A stretch of DNA of 64,000 bases, taken from assembly GCA_018780805.1 (NCBI GenBank), contig JADMJD010000128.1, positions 1-64,000 on the forward strand, written 5' to 3'. The notes below the pieces were generated by a model, which saw nothing but the letters and a program-made list of their open reading frames with translations, was not told the DNA's origin and did no database searches. Of this stretch, positions 34,156 through 42,742 are shown in pieces; positions within the stretch are counted from its first letter, which is position 1; each line of letters begins with the position of its first letter. The stretch is from Rubrivivax sp. (GTDB taxonomy: Bacteria; Pseudomonadota; Gammaproteobacteria; Burkholderiales; Burkholderiaceae_C). The translations under genes and the position numbers were made by a program.

Positions 34156-35981
34156 CAGAACGCGATGCCCACGCTGAAGTGGATGCGCGCCTTGCGCACT
34201 TCCTCGCCATAGGCCCAGTCGATCTTCAGCGGGCCCACCGGGCTGCGCCAGCGCAGGCCGATGCCGGCGCCGATGGCCGGGTCAAAGCCCTGGAAGCTGC
34301 TGGCTGCGCGCCCGGCGTCGATGAACACCGCGCCCCAGACCGACGGCAGCCGGCGCAGCAGCGGCCTGGCCAGCTCGATGCTGGCAGTGGCCAGTGCGTC
34401 GCCACTGTCCACCGCGCCGTCGACGATGGGGCCCAGGCTGCGGTAGCCGTAACCGCGCACCGAATCGTCACCCCCGGCGCGGAACTGCTGCGAATCGGGC
34501 ACCGCCACGCCGTCGGGGCGGAAGACCTGGCCCACTTCCAGCCGCGCCTGCCCGTACCAGCCGCCCGGCAGCGGTGTGTAGCCGGTGATGCGGCCGTACA
34601 GGCGCGAGAAGTAGCCACTGGCGCCGTTGGTGCTGTGGGCACGGCCCAGGCCGGTCTGCAGCGACAGCGTCCAGCCCTGGGTGGGCAGGATGGGGTTGTC
34701 CAGCCGGCGCCAGACGCCGTGGAAGTTGCCCGAGATGGCCAGTTCCGTGGCGTCCGGCAGGGTGCGGGCGGCGCCCAGGTATTCGGTGCTGGCGCGTTCG
34801 GCCTCCAGGTACACCAGGCGGTCGATGCGCGGCGTGCTTTGCGTGCGGCCAAAACGCAGGCGCTGCGAGAGCACGATGTCGTCGTCGCTCTGCAGGCGCT
34901 CGATGGCGCCGCCCAGCAGCCAGCGGTACTGGCGTTCCAGCGGGTGCGTGCTGATCTCGCCGTCCCAGGCCTGGCGCAGCTGGGCCCACTCGAGCTTGTT
35001 GCGCGCCACCAGTGGCCGGCCGAAGAGCCGCCGGTGCAGGTGTTCCACCGACGCACGCGGGCCGACGTTGGCGCTGTAACCCACGCCCAGCGTCCAGACC
35101 TGGCGCGGCGATTCGCGCAGGCGCACCAGCACCGGCGTGGCGCCGGCCAGCGCCGGGTCGGGTTCGAAGGTGACGGCCACGGCGTCGAACAGGCCGGCCA
35201 GGCGCAGCCGGTCCTGAAAATCCAGCAGCAGGGTCTCGCTCAGCGGTGTGCCTGGCGCAAAGCCGGCCAGGTGCTGCACGGTGCTTTGGTCGTGGTGCTG
35301 CAGCCCTCCCACCACCAGCGGGCCGCTGCGGTACAGCGGGCCACTGTCGGCCACCAGGAAGATGCGCACCTGGCGCGTGGTGGTGTCGACATCGGCCGCA
35401 GTGCCGATCCAGCTGGCCGACGCATATCCGGCGGCGCGCAGCTGGGTCAGCAGCTCGGCCTTGGTGTCGTTCCAGGGGCCGTTGCGGAAGGCCGCGCCCA
35501 CCGGCAGGTCCCAGCCTGCGCGCAGGCGGCCGGCCAGCGCCAGGGCCTGGGTCTCGCCCTTGTCGATGCGGTCCTGCAGCTCACCTTGCAGCTCCAGGTC
35601 GAAGCGGCCGATGCGCGCCCGGGCGCCCGGCTTGACGTTGACACGCACCCGGTCACCGTCGCGCTGCAGCGTGACCTCGGGGTCGAAAAAACCTTCGGTC
35701 TGCAGCAGCTGGGCGGCCTGTGCCGGGGCCGCGGCCAGCAGCCGCGCCAACTCGGATTCGGCGATGCGGTCGTCGCCCACCAGGGTGGCCAGGCGCGCGA
35801 TGTCCAGGTGGCGTTGCAGCAGCTCGGCGAGGTCGCCGGGCGCGTCGACCGTCACCTTCACCGGCGACACCGGCAGCGGCGCAGGCGGGGCCGTGCCGTC
35901 GGCAGCGGGTGCGCCCAACCCGGGCAACATGGCGCAGCCGCTGGCCAGCGCGGCCAGCAGCAGGATCAGCCAACGGATCAT
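34155..35981 (-). CDS. tamA: outer-membrane Omp85-family protein TamA
   Basis: Outer-membrane protein of 608 residues with POTRA domains in the first half and a C-terminal 16-strand barrel (surface antigen/Bac_surface_Ag) ending in the aromatic-terminated IHFSVGIAF. Conserved QQFRAGGDDSVRGYGYRSLGP is the VRGY/F signature. Start ATG 35981 overlaps the VWA gene stop by ATGA; the longer ORF in the track is read-through of that gene. The N-terminus MIRWLILLLAALASGC looks like a lipoprotein signal (ASGC, C16), which is noteworthy for an Omp85 protein. Confidence 0.92.
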   Translation of the reverse strand: MIRWLILLLAALASGCAMLPGLGAPAADGTAPPAPLPVSPVKVTVDAPGDLAELLQRHLDIARLATLVGDDRIAESELARLLAAAPAQAAQLLQTEGFFDPEVTLQRDGDRVRVNVKPGARARIGRFDLELQGELQDRIDKGETQALALAGRLRAGWDLPVGAAFRNGPWNDTKAELLTQLRAAGYASASWIGTAADVDTTTRQVRIFLVADSGPLYRSGPLVVGGLQHHDQSTVQHLAGFAPGTPLSETLLLDFQDRLRLAGLFDAVAVTFEPDPALAGATPVLVRLRESPRQVWTLGVGYSANVGPRASVEHLHRRLFGRPLVARNKLEWAQLRQAWDGEISTHPLERQYRWLLGGAIERLQSDDDIVLSQRLRFGRTQSTPRIDRLVYLEAERASTEYLGAARTLPDATELAISGNFHGVWRRLDNPILPTQGWTLSLQTGLGRAHSTNGASGYFSRLYGRITGYTPLPGGWYGQARLEVGQVFRPDGVAVPDSQQFRAGGDDSVRGYGYRSLGPIVDGAVDSGDALATASIELARPLLRRLPSVWGAVFIDAGRAASSFQGFDPAIGAGIGLRWRSPVGPLKIDWAYGEEVRKARIHFSVGIAF

Positions 35982-37150
35982 TTGCTGAGCAGCCGCATCG
36001 CCCCTTCGAGGCCCGCCAGCGACAGCGGAAACATGCGCTGGTTCATCAGCTGCTGCACCACGGCGATGCTCTGGCGGTACTGCCACACACCTTGCGGCTC
36101 GGGGTTGATCCAGGCAAAGCGCGGGAAGGCGCTGGTCAGCCGCTGCAGCCACTCGGCGCCCGGCTCTTCGTTGTTGTATTCCACGCTGCCACCCGGCTGC
36201 AGGATCTCGTAGGGGCTCATGGTCGCGTCCCCCACGAAGATCAGCTTGTAGTCCTTGTTGTACTTGCGGATGATGTCCCAGGTGGGGGTTTTTTCGCTGA
36301 AACGGCGGCGGTTGTTCTTCCACATGAAGTCATAAACACAGTTGTGGAAGTAATAGAACTCCAGGTGCTTGAACTCGGTCTTGGTCGCGCTGAACAGCTC
36401 TTCCACGCGGTGGATGTGTTCGTCCATCGTGCCGCCCACGTCCATCAGCAGCAAGACTTTCACCTTGTTGTGGCGCTCCGGCACCATCGCGATGTCCAGC
36501 AGGCCGGCGTTGGCCGCGGTGCGGTGGATGGTGTCGTCCAGGTCCAGTTCCAGCTCGTTGCCTTCGCGTGCAAAACGCCGCAGCCGGCGCAGCGCCACCT
36601 TGATGTTGCGCGTGCCCAGTTCCTTGGTGTCGTCGTAGTCCTTGTAGGCCCGCTGGTCCCAGACCTTGACGGCACTTTTGTTGCGGCCCTTGTCCTGCCC
36701 GATGCGGATGCCCTGCGGGTTGTAGCCGTAGGCGCCGAAGGGGCTGGTGCCGCCGGTGCCGATCATGCGGCTGCCCCCTTCGTGGCGCTCCTTCTGCTCC
36801 TCGAAACGCTTCTTCAGCGTTTCCATCAGCTCGTCCCAGCCCATTTTTTCGATGGCCGCCTTCTGCTCGGCCGTCAGCTCCAGTTCCAGCGTCTTGCGCA
36901 GCCATTCCAGCGGCAGGTCGCGGCTGAAATCGGTGAGCATCTCCACACCCTTGAAGTAGGCCGAAAACGCACGGTCGAACTTGTCGAAGTGGGCCTCGTC
37001 CTTGACCAGCGTGGTGCGGGCCAGGTAATAAAAGTCATCGACCGAGCTGTCGATGACGCCGGCCTGCAGCGCCTCCAGCAGGGTCAGGAATTCCTTGACC
37101 GACACCGGCAGCTTGGCGGCACGCAGCGTGTAGAAGAAGTTGATCAGCAT
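35978..37150 (-). CDS. CoxE-like VWA-domain protein
   Basis: Cytoplasmic protein of 390 residues. The C-terminal half is a von Willebrand A-like domain with the MIDAS-region LLLMDVGGTMDEHI, where the usual DxSxS is DxGxT, so metal binding may be altered. The N-terminal half is alpha-helical and charged. VWA proteins of this type cooperate with MoxR ATPases to activate or assemble metalloenzymes; a MoxR gene lies at 41046-41897, separated by three genes. ATG 37150 is chosen over the ORF-track start because it begins the conserved MLINFFYTLRAAKLPVS. ATGA coupling to tamA. Confidence 0.85.
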   Translation of the reverse strand: MLINFFYTLRAAKLPVSVKEFLTLLEALQAGVIDSSVDDFYYLARTTLVKDEAHFDKFDRAFSAYFKGVEMLTDFSRDLPLEWLRKTLELELTAEQKAAIEKMGWDELMETLKKRFEEQKERHEGGSRMIGTGGTSPFGAYGYNPQGIRIGQDKGRNKSAVKVWDQRAYKDYDDTKELGTRNIKVALRRLRRFAREGNELELDLDDTIHRTAANAGLLDIAMVPERHNKVKVLLLMDVGGTMDEHIHRVEELFSATKTEFKHLEFYYFHNCVYDFMWKNNRRRFSEKTPTWDIIRKYNKDYKLIFVGDATMSPYEILQPGGSVEYNNEEPGAEWLQRLTSAFPRFAWINPEPQGVWQYRQSIAVVQQLMNQRMFPLSLAGLEGAMRLLSK

Positions 37151-37248
37151 CACGGGCCCTCGACAGCCGCCCATTCTGAGGCCTGGGCCACGGTCTTGCC
37201 CGGGATCGGGTTCAAGGTCCGGCTGTAACGGCCGATACAGGCGGCGAC

Positions 37249-38472
37249 ATGGGGCATGCCGACATCCTGATGGCCGTGGTCGTGGTGCTGCAGGCCTTTT
37301 TTGGCCTGGGCTGGGCCGCGAGCGCCTCGCTGCTGCGCCTGGCACCGCGGCCGGCGCTGAACTGGGGCGTCTCGGCGGCCTTGATCGCGGTGGCATTGAT
37401 CCTGTTCCTGCTGCGTGGCCGTGCCCCCGACCTGCTGGCGCACCCGGTGGCCAACGTGCTGGCCCTCGCGGCGCTGATGACGATCCGGCGCGGCCTGCAG
37501 GCCTTCCTGCGCCTGCCTCTGCGCGACCGCGAGAGTGCAGCCGTCCTGCTGCTGTGCGCGGGTTTCAACCTGGTCTGGGCCGGACCGCAGGGCAGCTGGC
37601 CGGCCGGCGCCGTGATCGCCACGTCGGGCTGCGTGGCCTGGACCCTGGGCCGCACGACGTTGGAAATCCTGGCGCCGCTGCGGCGCGAGTTCGGTGCGGC
37701 AGGCGCGTGGCTGGTGGCCTGGCCCTACGCCCTGGGCACCTTGCTGTTCAGCCTGCGTTTTGGCCTGGGTCTGCTGCTGCCGGCGCAGGTGGCCCGGCCG
37801 GTGAACGTGGACAACGCCTTCAACATCGGCGTGGTGTTGACCATCCTGGTGCTGAACCTGGCCATCAACGCCAGTCTGGCGGTGCTGGTGCTGCTGCGCC
37901 TGGTGCGCAAGCTGCAGCGTTTGTCCAACCACGACCCGCTGACCGGATTGTTGAACCGGCGCCGGCTGATGCAGGTGCTGCGCGAGCAGAAGCAGGCCCT
38001 GCTGCGCCACGGCGAGCCCTGGTCGCTGCTGCTGCTGGACCTGGACCACTTCAAGCGTGTCAACGACGAACACGGCCATGCCGCGGGCGACCATGTGCTG
38101 GTGACGGTGGCGACGCTGCTGAAGGCGCAGGCGCGTGAGCTCGACCAGGTGGCCCGCATGGGTGGCGAGGAGTTCTGCATCGTCCTGCCACGCACCGGGG
38201 CCGAGGGTGCGCAGCTGCTGGCGGAGCGCCTGCGCCAGGCCCTGGCGCAGGCGCCGCTGGCCACCGGTGATGACGGCCAGGCCACGGCGCTGCACATGAC
38301 GGTGAGCATCGGCGTGGCCAGCTGCACGTCCGCCGACGAATCGGCCGACCAGGTGCTGGGCCGGGCTGACCGCGCGCTCTACGCGGCCAAACACGCCGGC
38401 CGCAACCGCGTCAGCGTGGCCGCTTCGGTGCTGCCGGCGGGGCCCCCGGGTCGTGCCGCTGCAGCCAGCTGA
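37249..38472 (+). CDS. membrane-bound diguanylate cyclase (GGDEF)
   Basis: Protein of 407 residues with six to seven predicted membrane helices in the first 220 residues, no recognised sensor name, and a C-terminal GGDEF domain. The active-site motif is RMGGEEFCIVL and the inhibitory I-site RxxD is present as RELD five residues before it, so both synthesis of c-di-GMP and product inhibition are expected. The substrate motif LDHFKRVNDEHGHAAGD is intact. It lies alone on the plus strand between minus-strand operons and its 3' end overlaps the S9 peptidase gene by 62 bp. Confidence 0.9.
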   Translation: MGHADILMAVVVVLQAFFGLGWAASASLLRLAPRPALNWGVSAALIAVALILFLLRGRAPDLLAHPVANVLALAALMTIRRGLQAFLRLPLRDRESAAVLLLCAGFNLVWAGPQGSWPAGAVIATSGCVAWTLGRTTLEILAPLRREFGAAGAWLVAWPYALGTLLFSLRFGLGLLLPAQVARPVNVDNAFNIGVVLTILVLNLAINASLAVLVLLRLVRKLQRLSNHDPLTGLLNRRRLMQVLREQKQALLRHGEPWSLLLLDLDHFKRVNDEHGHAAGDHVLVTVATLLKAQARELDQVARMGGEEFCIVLPRTGAEGAQLLAERLRQALAQAPLATGDDGQATALHMTVSIGVASCTSADESADQVLGRADRALYAAKHAGRNRVSVAASVLPAGPPGRAAAAS

Positions 38473-40438
38473 AGAACTCGCCGTACCAGAGCCGGCTGTT
38501 GCGCGGTTTGAGCACCCAGTGGTTTTCATCGGGGAACCACAGCAGCCGGGCGTCCACACCACGGGCCTTCAGCGTGTTGTAGTAGGCCAGGCCCTGCTGG
38601 TCGGGCACACGGTAGTCCAGCGCGCCGTGCACCACCAGCGTGGGTGTCTTCATGTGGGCGGCAAAGGCGTGTGGGCTCTGTGCGTGCACCCGGGCCATGT
38701 CGTCCCAGTACCAGGCGCCCAGTTCCTTGGCGTGCCAGGTGTAGGCGTCGTCGGCGAACATCGCCGTCCAGTCGAAACAACCGGCGTGGCACACGTAGGC
38801 GGCGTAACGGCCGGTTTTCACATGGCCGTTCATCCAGGCCACCATGTAGCCGCCGTAGCTGCCGCCGGTGGCAAACACCCGCTTCTTGTCGGCCCAGGGT
38901 TTTTTCAGCAGCGCATCGGTGGCGGCTTCCACGTCCTGCAGTTCCAGCTCGCCCCAGCGGTGCGTGATGCTGTCCTTGAAGGCATAACCAAAGCTCGACG
39001 AGCCGTGGTAATTGACCGCCGCGACCACGTAACCCTGCGCCGCAAAGGCCTGCACGTTCCAGCGGAAGTGCCAGGCGTCGCCAAAGGCGGTGTGCGGGCC
39101 ACCGTGGATCACCTGCATCAGCGGCCACTTCTTCTTTGCCTTGGCGTCGAAGCCGGGTGGGTAGGTCAGCCAGACCTGCACGTCGTCGCCCAGCGCGCCG
39201 CGCACGCTGATCTCTTCGGTGCGGCCGGTGGCCAGCGTGGCCATCAGCGCGTCGTTGAAGTGTTCGATGCGCTGCGCGGGCTCGCCCGGCAGGTGCACGT
39301 GCAGCTCGGGCGGGTGGTCCACCGCATCGGCCAGTGTCACCAGCGTGCCGGCGGCCTTGTCGAAGGCCTGCACCCAGCCGCCCGGCACCAGCACCTCGGC
39401 GCGGCGGTCGGGCAGGTCGAAGCGCCACAGGTGCTGGCGGCCACGCTGCTCGGCGGTGAACAGCAGCGCCTGGCCGTCGTCTTCCCACAGCAGCGGGGCG
39501 TGCACTTCGTGGTCCCACTCGGCGCTGACGACCTCCCAGCCGCCGGTGTCGCGTGCCCAGACGGCCAGTTGCTCGGGCATCGTGTGTTTCAGGCCGCGGT
39601 GCTGCGCCACGCAGGCGATGCGCTGGCCGTCCGGGCTGTAACGCGGGGCGCTCAAGTCCCAGGCCGCGTCCTGCGCGATCACGCTGATGCGCCCGCTCTT
39701 GAGCTCCATCTCGGCCAGCGCAAAACAGTTCTCCAGCCGTTTTTCCGGTGCCGGGTCGAAGGCAAACACCAGGCGCTTGCCGTCGGGTGAGAGGTCGAAG
39801 CAGCCGGCGTCCGGCTCGGCGCGCGAGAGTTCGTAGGGGGTGCCCTCGAACAGGTCGCGCCAGGTGCCGCTGGCCAGGTCCAGCAGGTGCAGGTGGGCGG
39901 TGCGGTCCATCGGGATCTGGTGGTCCCAGTAACGGTACTGCGCCTCGCTGGTCACGTAGCCGGTTTCCTTGCGTTCCTGGAAGGCCTTGTGCGCCTCGGC
40001 CTGGGCCTTGTGGCCCTTGAGCTCCGGCCGCACCCAGGACACAAACACCAGGCGTTTGCCGTCGGGGCACCAGCGGAAGGCCTCGACACCCGTGGCCACG
40101 CTGGCCGCACGCCGGGCCTCGCCGCCGTCGGGTGCGATCAGGTAGAGCTGGGGCGTGGCGTCCTTTTCGCCCTGCTGCTCGCGTTTGGCGGTGAAGGCGA
40201 TGCGGTCGCCACGCGGGCTCCAGCGGGGCTGGCCGTCCTTGTCGCCGCAGTGCGTGAGGGCCCGCGGCGCGCCGCCCAGTGTGGAAAGCAGCCAGAGGGC
40301 ACTCTCGCTGCTGTTCTTCTCCATGGAGTAGCGCGTGACGGCGGCCACGGCCTGCGCGCCGTCGGGCGCCAGGCTGGGGCTGCCGATGCGGGCGATCTGC
40401 CACAGGTGCTCGACGGTGATGTTCTGTTTCTTGGACAT
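38411..40438 (-). CDS. S9-family prolyl oligopeptidase/acylaminoacyl peptidase
   Basis: Serine peptidase of 675 residues. An N-terminal seven-bladed beta-propeller (repeats such as PRWSPRGDRIAFTAKREQQG and SPDGKRLVFAFD) covers an alpha/beta-hydrolase domain with nucleophile GGSYGGYMVAW, aspartate in HGALDYRVP and histidine in PDENHWVL. There is no signal peptide, so it is probably cytoplasmic. ATG 40438 follows GGAGAC, replacing the 22-codon-longer ORF-track start. It is the third gene of the MoxR-GNAT-S9 operon. Confidence 0.92.
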   Translation of the reverse strand: MSKKQNITVEHLWQIARIGSPSLAPDGAQAVAAVTRYSMEKNSSESALWLLSTLGGAPRALTHCGDKDGQPRWSPRGDRIAFTAKREQQGEKDATPQLYLIAPDGGEARRAASVATGVEAFRWCPDGKRLVFVSWVRPELKGHKAQAEAHKAFQERKETGYVTSEAQYRYWDHQIPMDRTAHLHLLDLASGTWRDLFEGTPYELSRAEPDAGCFDLSPDGKRLVFAFDPAPEKRLENCFALAEMELKSGRISVIAQDAAWDLSAPRYSPDGQRIACVAQHRGLKHTMPEQLAVWARDTGGWEVVSAEWDHEVHAPLLWEDDGQALLFTAEQRGRQHLWRFDLPDRRAEVLVPGGWVQAFDKAAGTLVTLADAVDHPPELHVHLPGEPAQRIEHFNDALMATLATGRTEEISVRGALGDDVQVWLTYPPGFDAKAKKKWPLMQVIHGGPHTAFGDAWHFRWNVQAFAAQGYVVAAVNYHGSSSFGYAFKDSITHRWGELELQDVEAATDALLKKPWADKKRVFATGGSYGGYMVAWMNGHVKTGRYAAYVCHAGCFDWTAMFADDAYTWHAKELGAWYWDDMARVHAQSPHAFAAHMKTPTLVVHGALDYRVPDQQGLAYYNTLKARGVDARLLWFPDENHWVLKPRNSRLWYGEFFSWLQRHDPGAPPAAPKRPR

Positions 40439-40452
40439 GCTGTCTCCAGGGT

Positions 40453-41049
40453 TCAGCGCGGCGTGGTCAGCGCGCGTTCGAGCCGGGTGCGGGCTTCTGG
40501 CCACTCACCCGGGGTCATGCTGTACATCACGGTGTCGCGCACCGTGCCGTCGCGGCGCAGCGCGTGGTGGCGCAGCACACCGTCCTTGCGCGCGCCCAGG
40601 CGCTCGATGGCGGCCTGGCTCGCGAAGTTCTGGCCATCGGTGCGCCAGCCCACCAGCTGGGCGCCCAGGGTCTCGAAGGCGTGCTGCATCAGCAGCCACT
40701 TGCAGGTGCTGTTGACGGCGGTGCGCTGGCAACGTTTGGCGTACCAGGTGTAGCCGATCTCCAGGCGCCGGATGGCGGGCACGATGTCGTGGTAGCTGGT
40801 GCTGCCGATCACCTGGCCGCTGCCGTTGTCGATCACCGCAAAGGCCAGCCGGTGGCCCTCGGTGCGCATGCGCAAGGCGGTCTCGATGTAGGCCCGTTCA
40901 TCGCCCGGGTCGGGCACCGAGGTGACCCAGAGCTTCCAGAGTTCACCGTCGGCTGCCGCGGCCGCCAGGCCTTCGGCATGGTCCAGGCTCAGCGGCTCCA
41001 GCCGCACCGGGCCACGCACCAGCGTGACCGGCTCCACCCAGGCCGTCAT
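40453..41049 (-). CDS. GNAT N-acetyltransferase (RimJ/RimL type)
   Basis: Acetyltransferase of 198 residues. It follows the RimJ/RimL pattern VTLVRGPVRLEPLSLDHAEGL with the CoA-binding central region GSTSYHDIVPAIRRLEIGYTWY and AFETLGAQLVGWRTDGQN. The substrate (protein N-terminus or small molecule) is unknown. Start ATG 41049 overlaps the MoxR stop (ATGA), making the ORF-track extension an artefact. Confidence 0.87.
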   Translation of the reverse strand: MTAWVEPVTLVRGPVRLEPLSLDHAEGLAAAAADGELWKLWVTSVPDPGDERAYIETALRMRTEGHRLAFAVIDNGSGQVIGSTSYHDIVPAIRRLEIGYTWYAKRCQRTAVNSTCKWLLMQHAFETLGAQLVGWRTDGQNFASQAAIERLGARKDGVLRHHALRRDGTVRDTVMYSMTPGEWPEARTRLERALTTPR

Positions 41050-41897
41050 CGGTTGTGTCGCTGCATGAAGACCAGTTTTTCGAACAGCGTCACGTCCTGT
41101 TCGTTTTTCAGCAGCGCGCCCACCAGTGGCGGCACGGCCACCTTGTCGTCCTGGCTTTGCAGCGCTTCGAGCGGGATGTCCTCGGCCACCAGCAGCTTCA
41201 GCCAATCGAGCAGCTCGCTGGTGCTGGGCTTCTTCTTGATGCCGGGCAGGTTGCGCACGTCGTAGAAGGTTTTCATCGCCGCGCCGAGCAGGTCCTTCTT
41301 CAGCGTCGGGAAGTGCACGTCGACGATGCGCTGCATGGTCTGTGCATCAGGGAACTTGATGTAGTGGAAAAAACACCGGCGCAAGAAGGCGTCCGGCAGT
41401 TCCTTCTCGTTGTTGCTGGTGATGAAGACGATGGGGCGGTGCCTGGCCTTCACGAGCTCGCGTGTTTCGTACACGTAGAACTCCATGCGGTCGATCTCGC
41501 GCAGCAGGTCGTTCGGGAATTCGATGTCGGCCTTGTCGATCTCGTCGATCAGCAGCGCCACCGGCTGCTCGGCCGTGAAGGCCTGCCACAGCACACCCTT
41601 GACGATGTAGTTGCGGATGTCCTTGACCCGCTCGTCGCCCTGGCCGGCCAACTGGCTGTCGCGCAGCCGGCTCACGGCGTCGTATTCGTACAGGCCCTGC
41701 TGGGCCTTGGTCGTGCTCTTGATGTGCCACTGCAGCAGCGGCATGCCCAGGGCCTGGGCCACCTGCTCGGCCAGCATGGTCTTGCCGGTGCCGGGCTCGC
41801 CTTTGACCAGCAGCGGGCGCTGCAGCGTGACGGCGGCGTTGACCGCCAGCATCAGGTCGGGTGTGGCGACGTATTGATCCGAGCCATGGAATTTCAT
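41046..41897 (-). CDS. MoxR-family AAA+ ATPase
   Basis: AAA+ chaperone-like ATPase of 283 residues. Walker A GEPGTGKTMLAE is near residue 37 and Walker B ALLIDEIDKAD near 107, with sensor-1 VFITSNNEKELPDAFLRRC following. MoxR proteins usually act with a VWA protein; here the candidate partner is encoded at 35978-37150. It starts the MoxR-GNAT-S9 operon, divergent from the cytochrome c gene 84 bp away. Confidence 0.92.
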   Translation of the reverse strand: MKFHGSDQYVATPDLMLAVNAAVTLQRPLLVKGEPGTGKTMLAEQVAQALGMPLLQWHIKSTTKAQQGLYEYDAVSRLRDSQLAGQGDERVKDIRNYIVKGVLWQAFTAEQPVALLIDEIDKADIEFPNDLLREIDRMEFYVYETRELVKARHRPIVFITSNNEKELPDAFLRRCFFHYIKFPDAQTMQRIVDVHFPTLKKDLLGAAMKTFYDVRNLPGIKKKPSTSELLDWLKLLVAEDIPLEALQSQDDKVAVPPLVGALLKNEQDVTLFEKLVFMQRHNR

Positions 41898-41943
41898 CGT
41901 GATCTGTGCTGCAGAGTGGTCGGGATCAGTATAAGTCGGTGCC

Positions 41944-41949
41944 TATAAT
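41944..41949 (+). promoter_or_regulatory. -10 element of the cytochrome c gene
   Basis: A consensus TATAAT lies 38 bp before the cytochrome c start codon. The -35 region (CGGGAT at about 41921) is poor, so an activator or extended contacts may be needed. Confidence 0.45.
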
Positions 41950-41981
41950 CGCCGGTTGACCCTGACCACTGCCGACGCACG

Positions 41982-42641
41982 ATGACCTCCATGCTCAAGC
42001 TCGCCGCCCGCTTTGCCTTGGCCTTCGGCCTGGTTTCGGCCCTCGTCTCTGCCCACGCGCAGAACGCCGATGCCGGCGCCAAGAAGGTGTCGCAGTGCAT
42101 TGGCTGCCACGGCATCCCGGGTTACCAGGCCAGCTTCCCCGAGGTGCACAAGGTGCCCATGATCACGGGCCAGAACGCCAAGTACATCGTCGCGTCGCTC
42201 ACCGCCTACAAGAAGGGCGACCGCAAGCACCCCACCATGCGCGGCATCGCCACCAGCATGAGCGAGCAGGACATGGCCGACGTGGCCGCCTACTACGAAC
42301 GCCAGGGCGCATCGGCATCGGTCAAGACCGTGGCCGCGCGCGAGCCCTCGGCCGACGTGGCTGCGCTGCTGACCAAAGGCGCCTGCGCGTCCTGCCACGG
42401 CGCCGACCTGAACAAACCCATCGACCCCAGCTACCCCAAGATCGCCGGTCAGCACGCCGACTTCCTGTACGTGGCGCTGAAGGCCTACCAGACCGAAGGC
42501 AACCCGCAGGTGGGCCGCAACAACGCGGTGATGAGCGGCATTGCCAAGCAGTTCAAGCCCGCCGAGCTGAAGGCCCTGGCCAACCACATCGGCAGCATGC
42601 CGGGCTCGCTGGCCACCGTGCCACAAAACAAGTTCCGCTGA
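41982..42641 (+). CDS. diheme cytochrome c4-type protein
   Basis: Periplasmic protein of 219 residues with a signal peptide (LKLAARFALAFGLVSALVSAHA) and two CXXCH heme sites, CIGCHG near residue 38 and CASCHG near 135, each followed by a distal methionine candidate. The tandem two-domain layout is that of cytochrome c4, an electron carrier to terminal oxidases. Two ATG codons (41982, 41991) are possible starts. A T-tract terminator lies 22 bp after the stop. Confidence 0.9.
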   Translation: MTSMLKLAARFALAFGLVSALVSAHAQNADAGAKKVSQCIGCHGIPGYQASFPEVHKVPMITGQNAKYIVASLTAYKKGDRKHPTMRGIATSMSEQDMADVAAYYERQGASASVKTVAAREPSADVAALLTKGACASCHGADLNKPIDPSYPKIAGQHADFLYVALKAYQTEGNPQVGRNNAVMSGIAKQFKPAELKALANHIGSMPGSLATVPQNKFR

Positions 42642-42663
42642 CCAGCGCTGCCGTGCGCATTAG

Positions 42664-42685
42664 GCCGCCTTCGGGCGGCTTTTTT
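42664..42685 (+). terminator. rho-independent terminator of cytochrome c gene
   Basis: GCCGCC, TTCG tetraloop, GGCGGC and six T residues. Confidence 0.9.
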
Positions 42686-42742
42686 GTGGCCGGCCGCTTC
42701 AGCCGCATCGGGCCCGGCCGATAGCACAGCACAAGTGATCCC

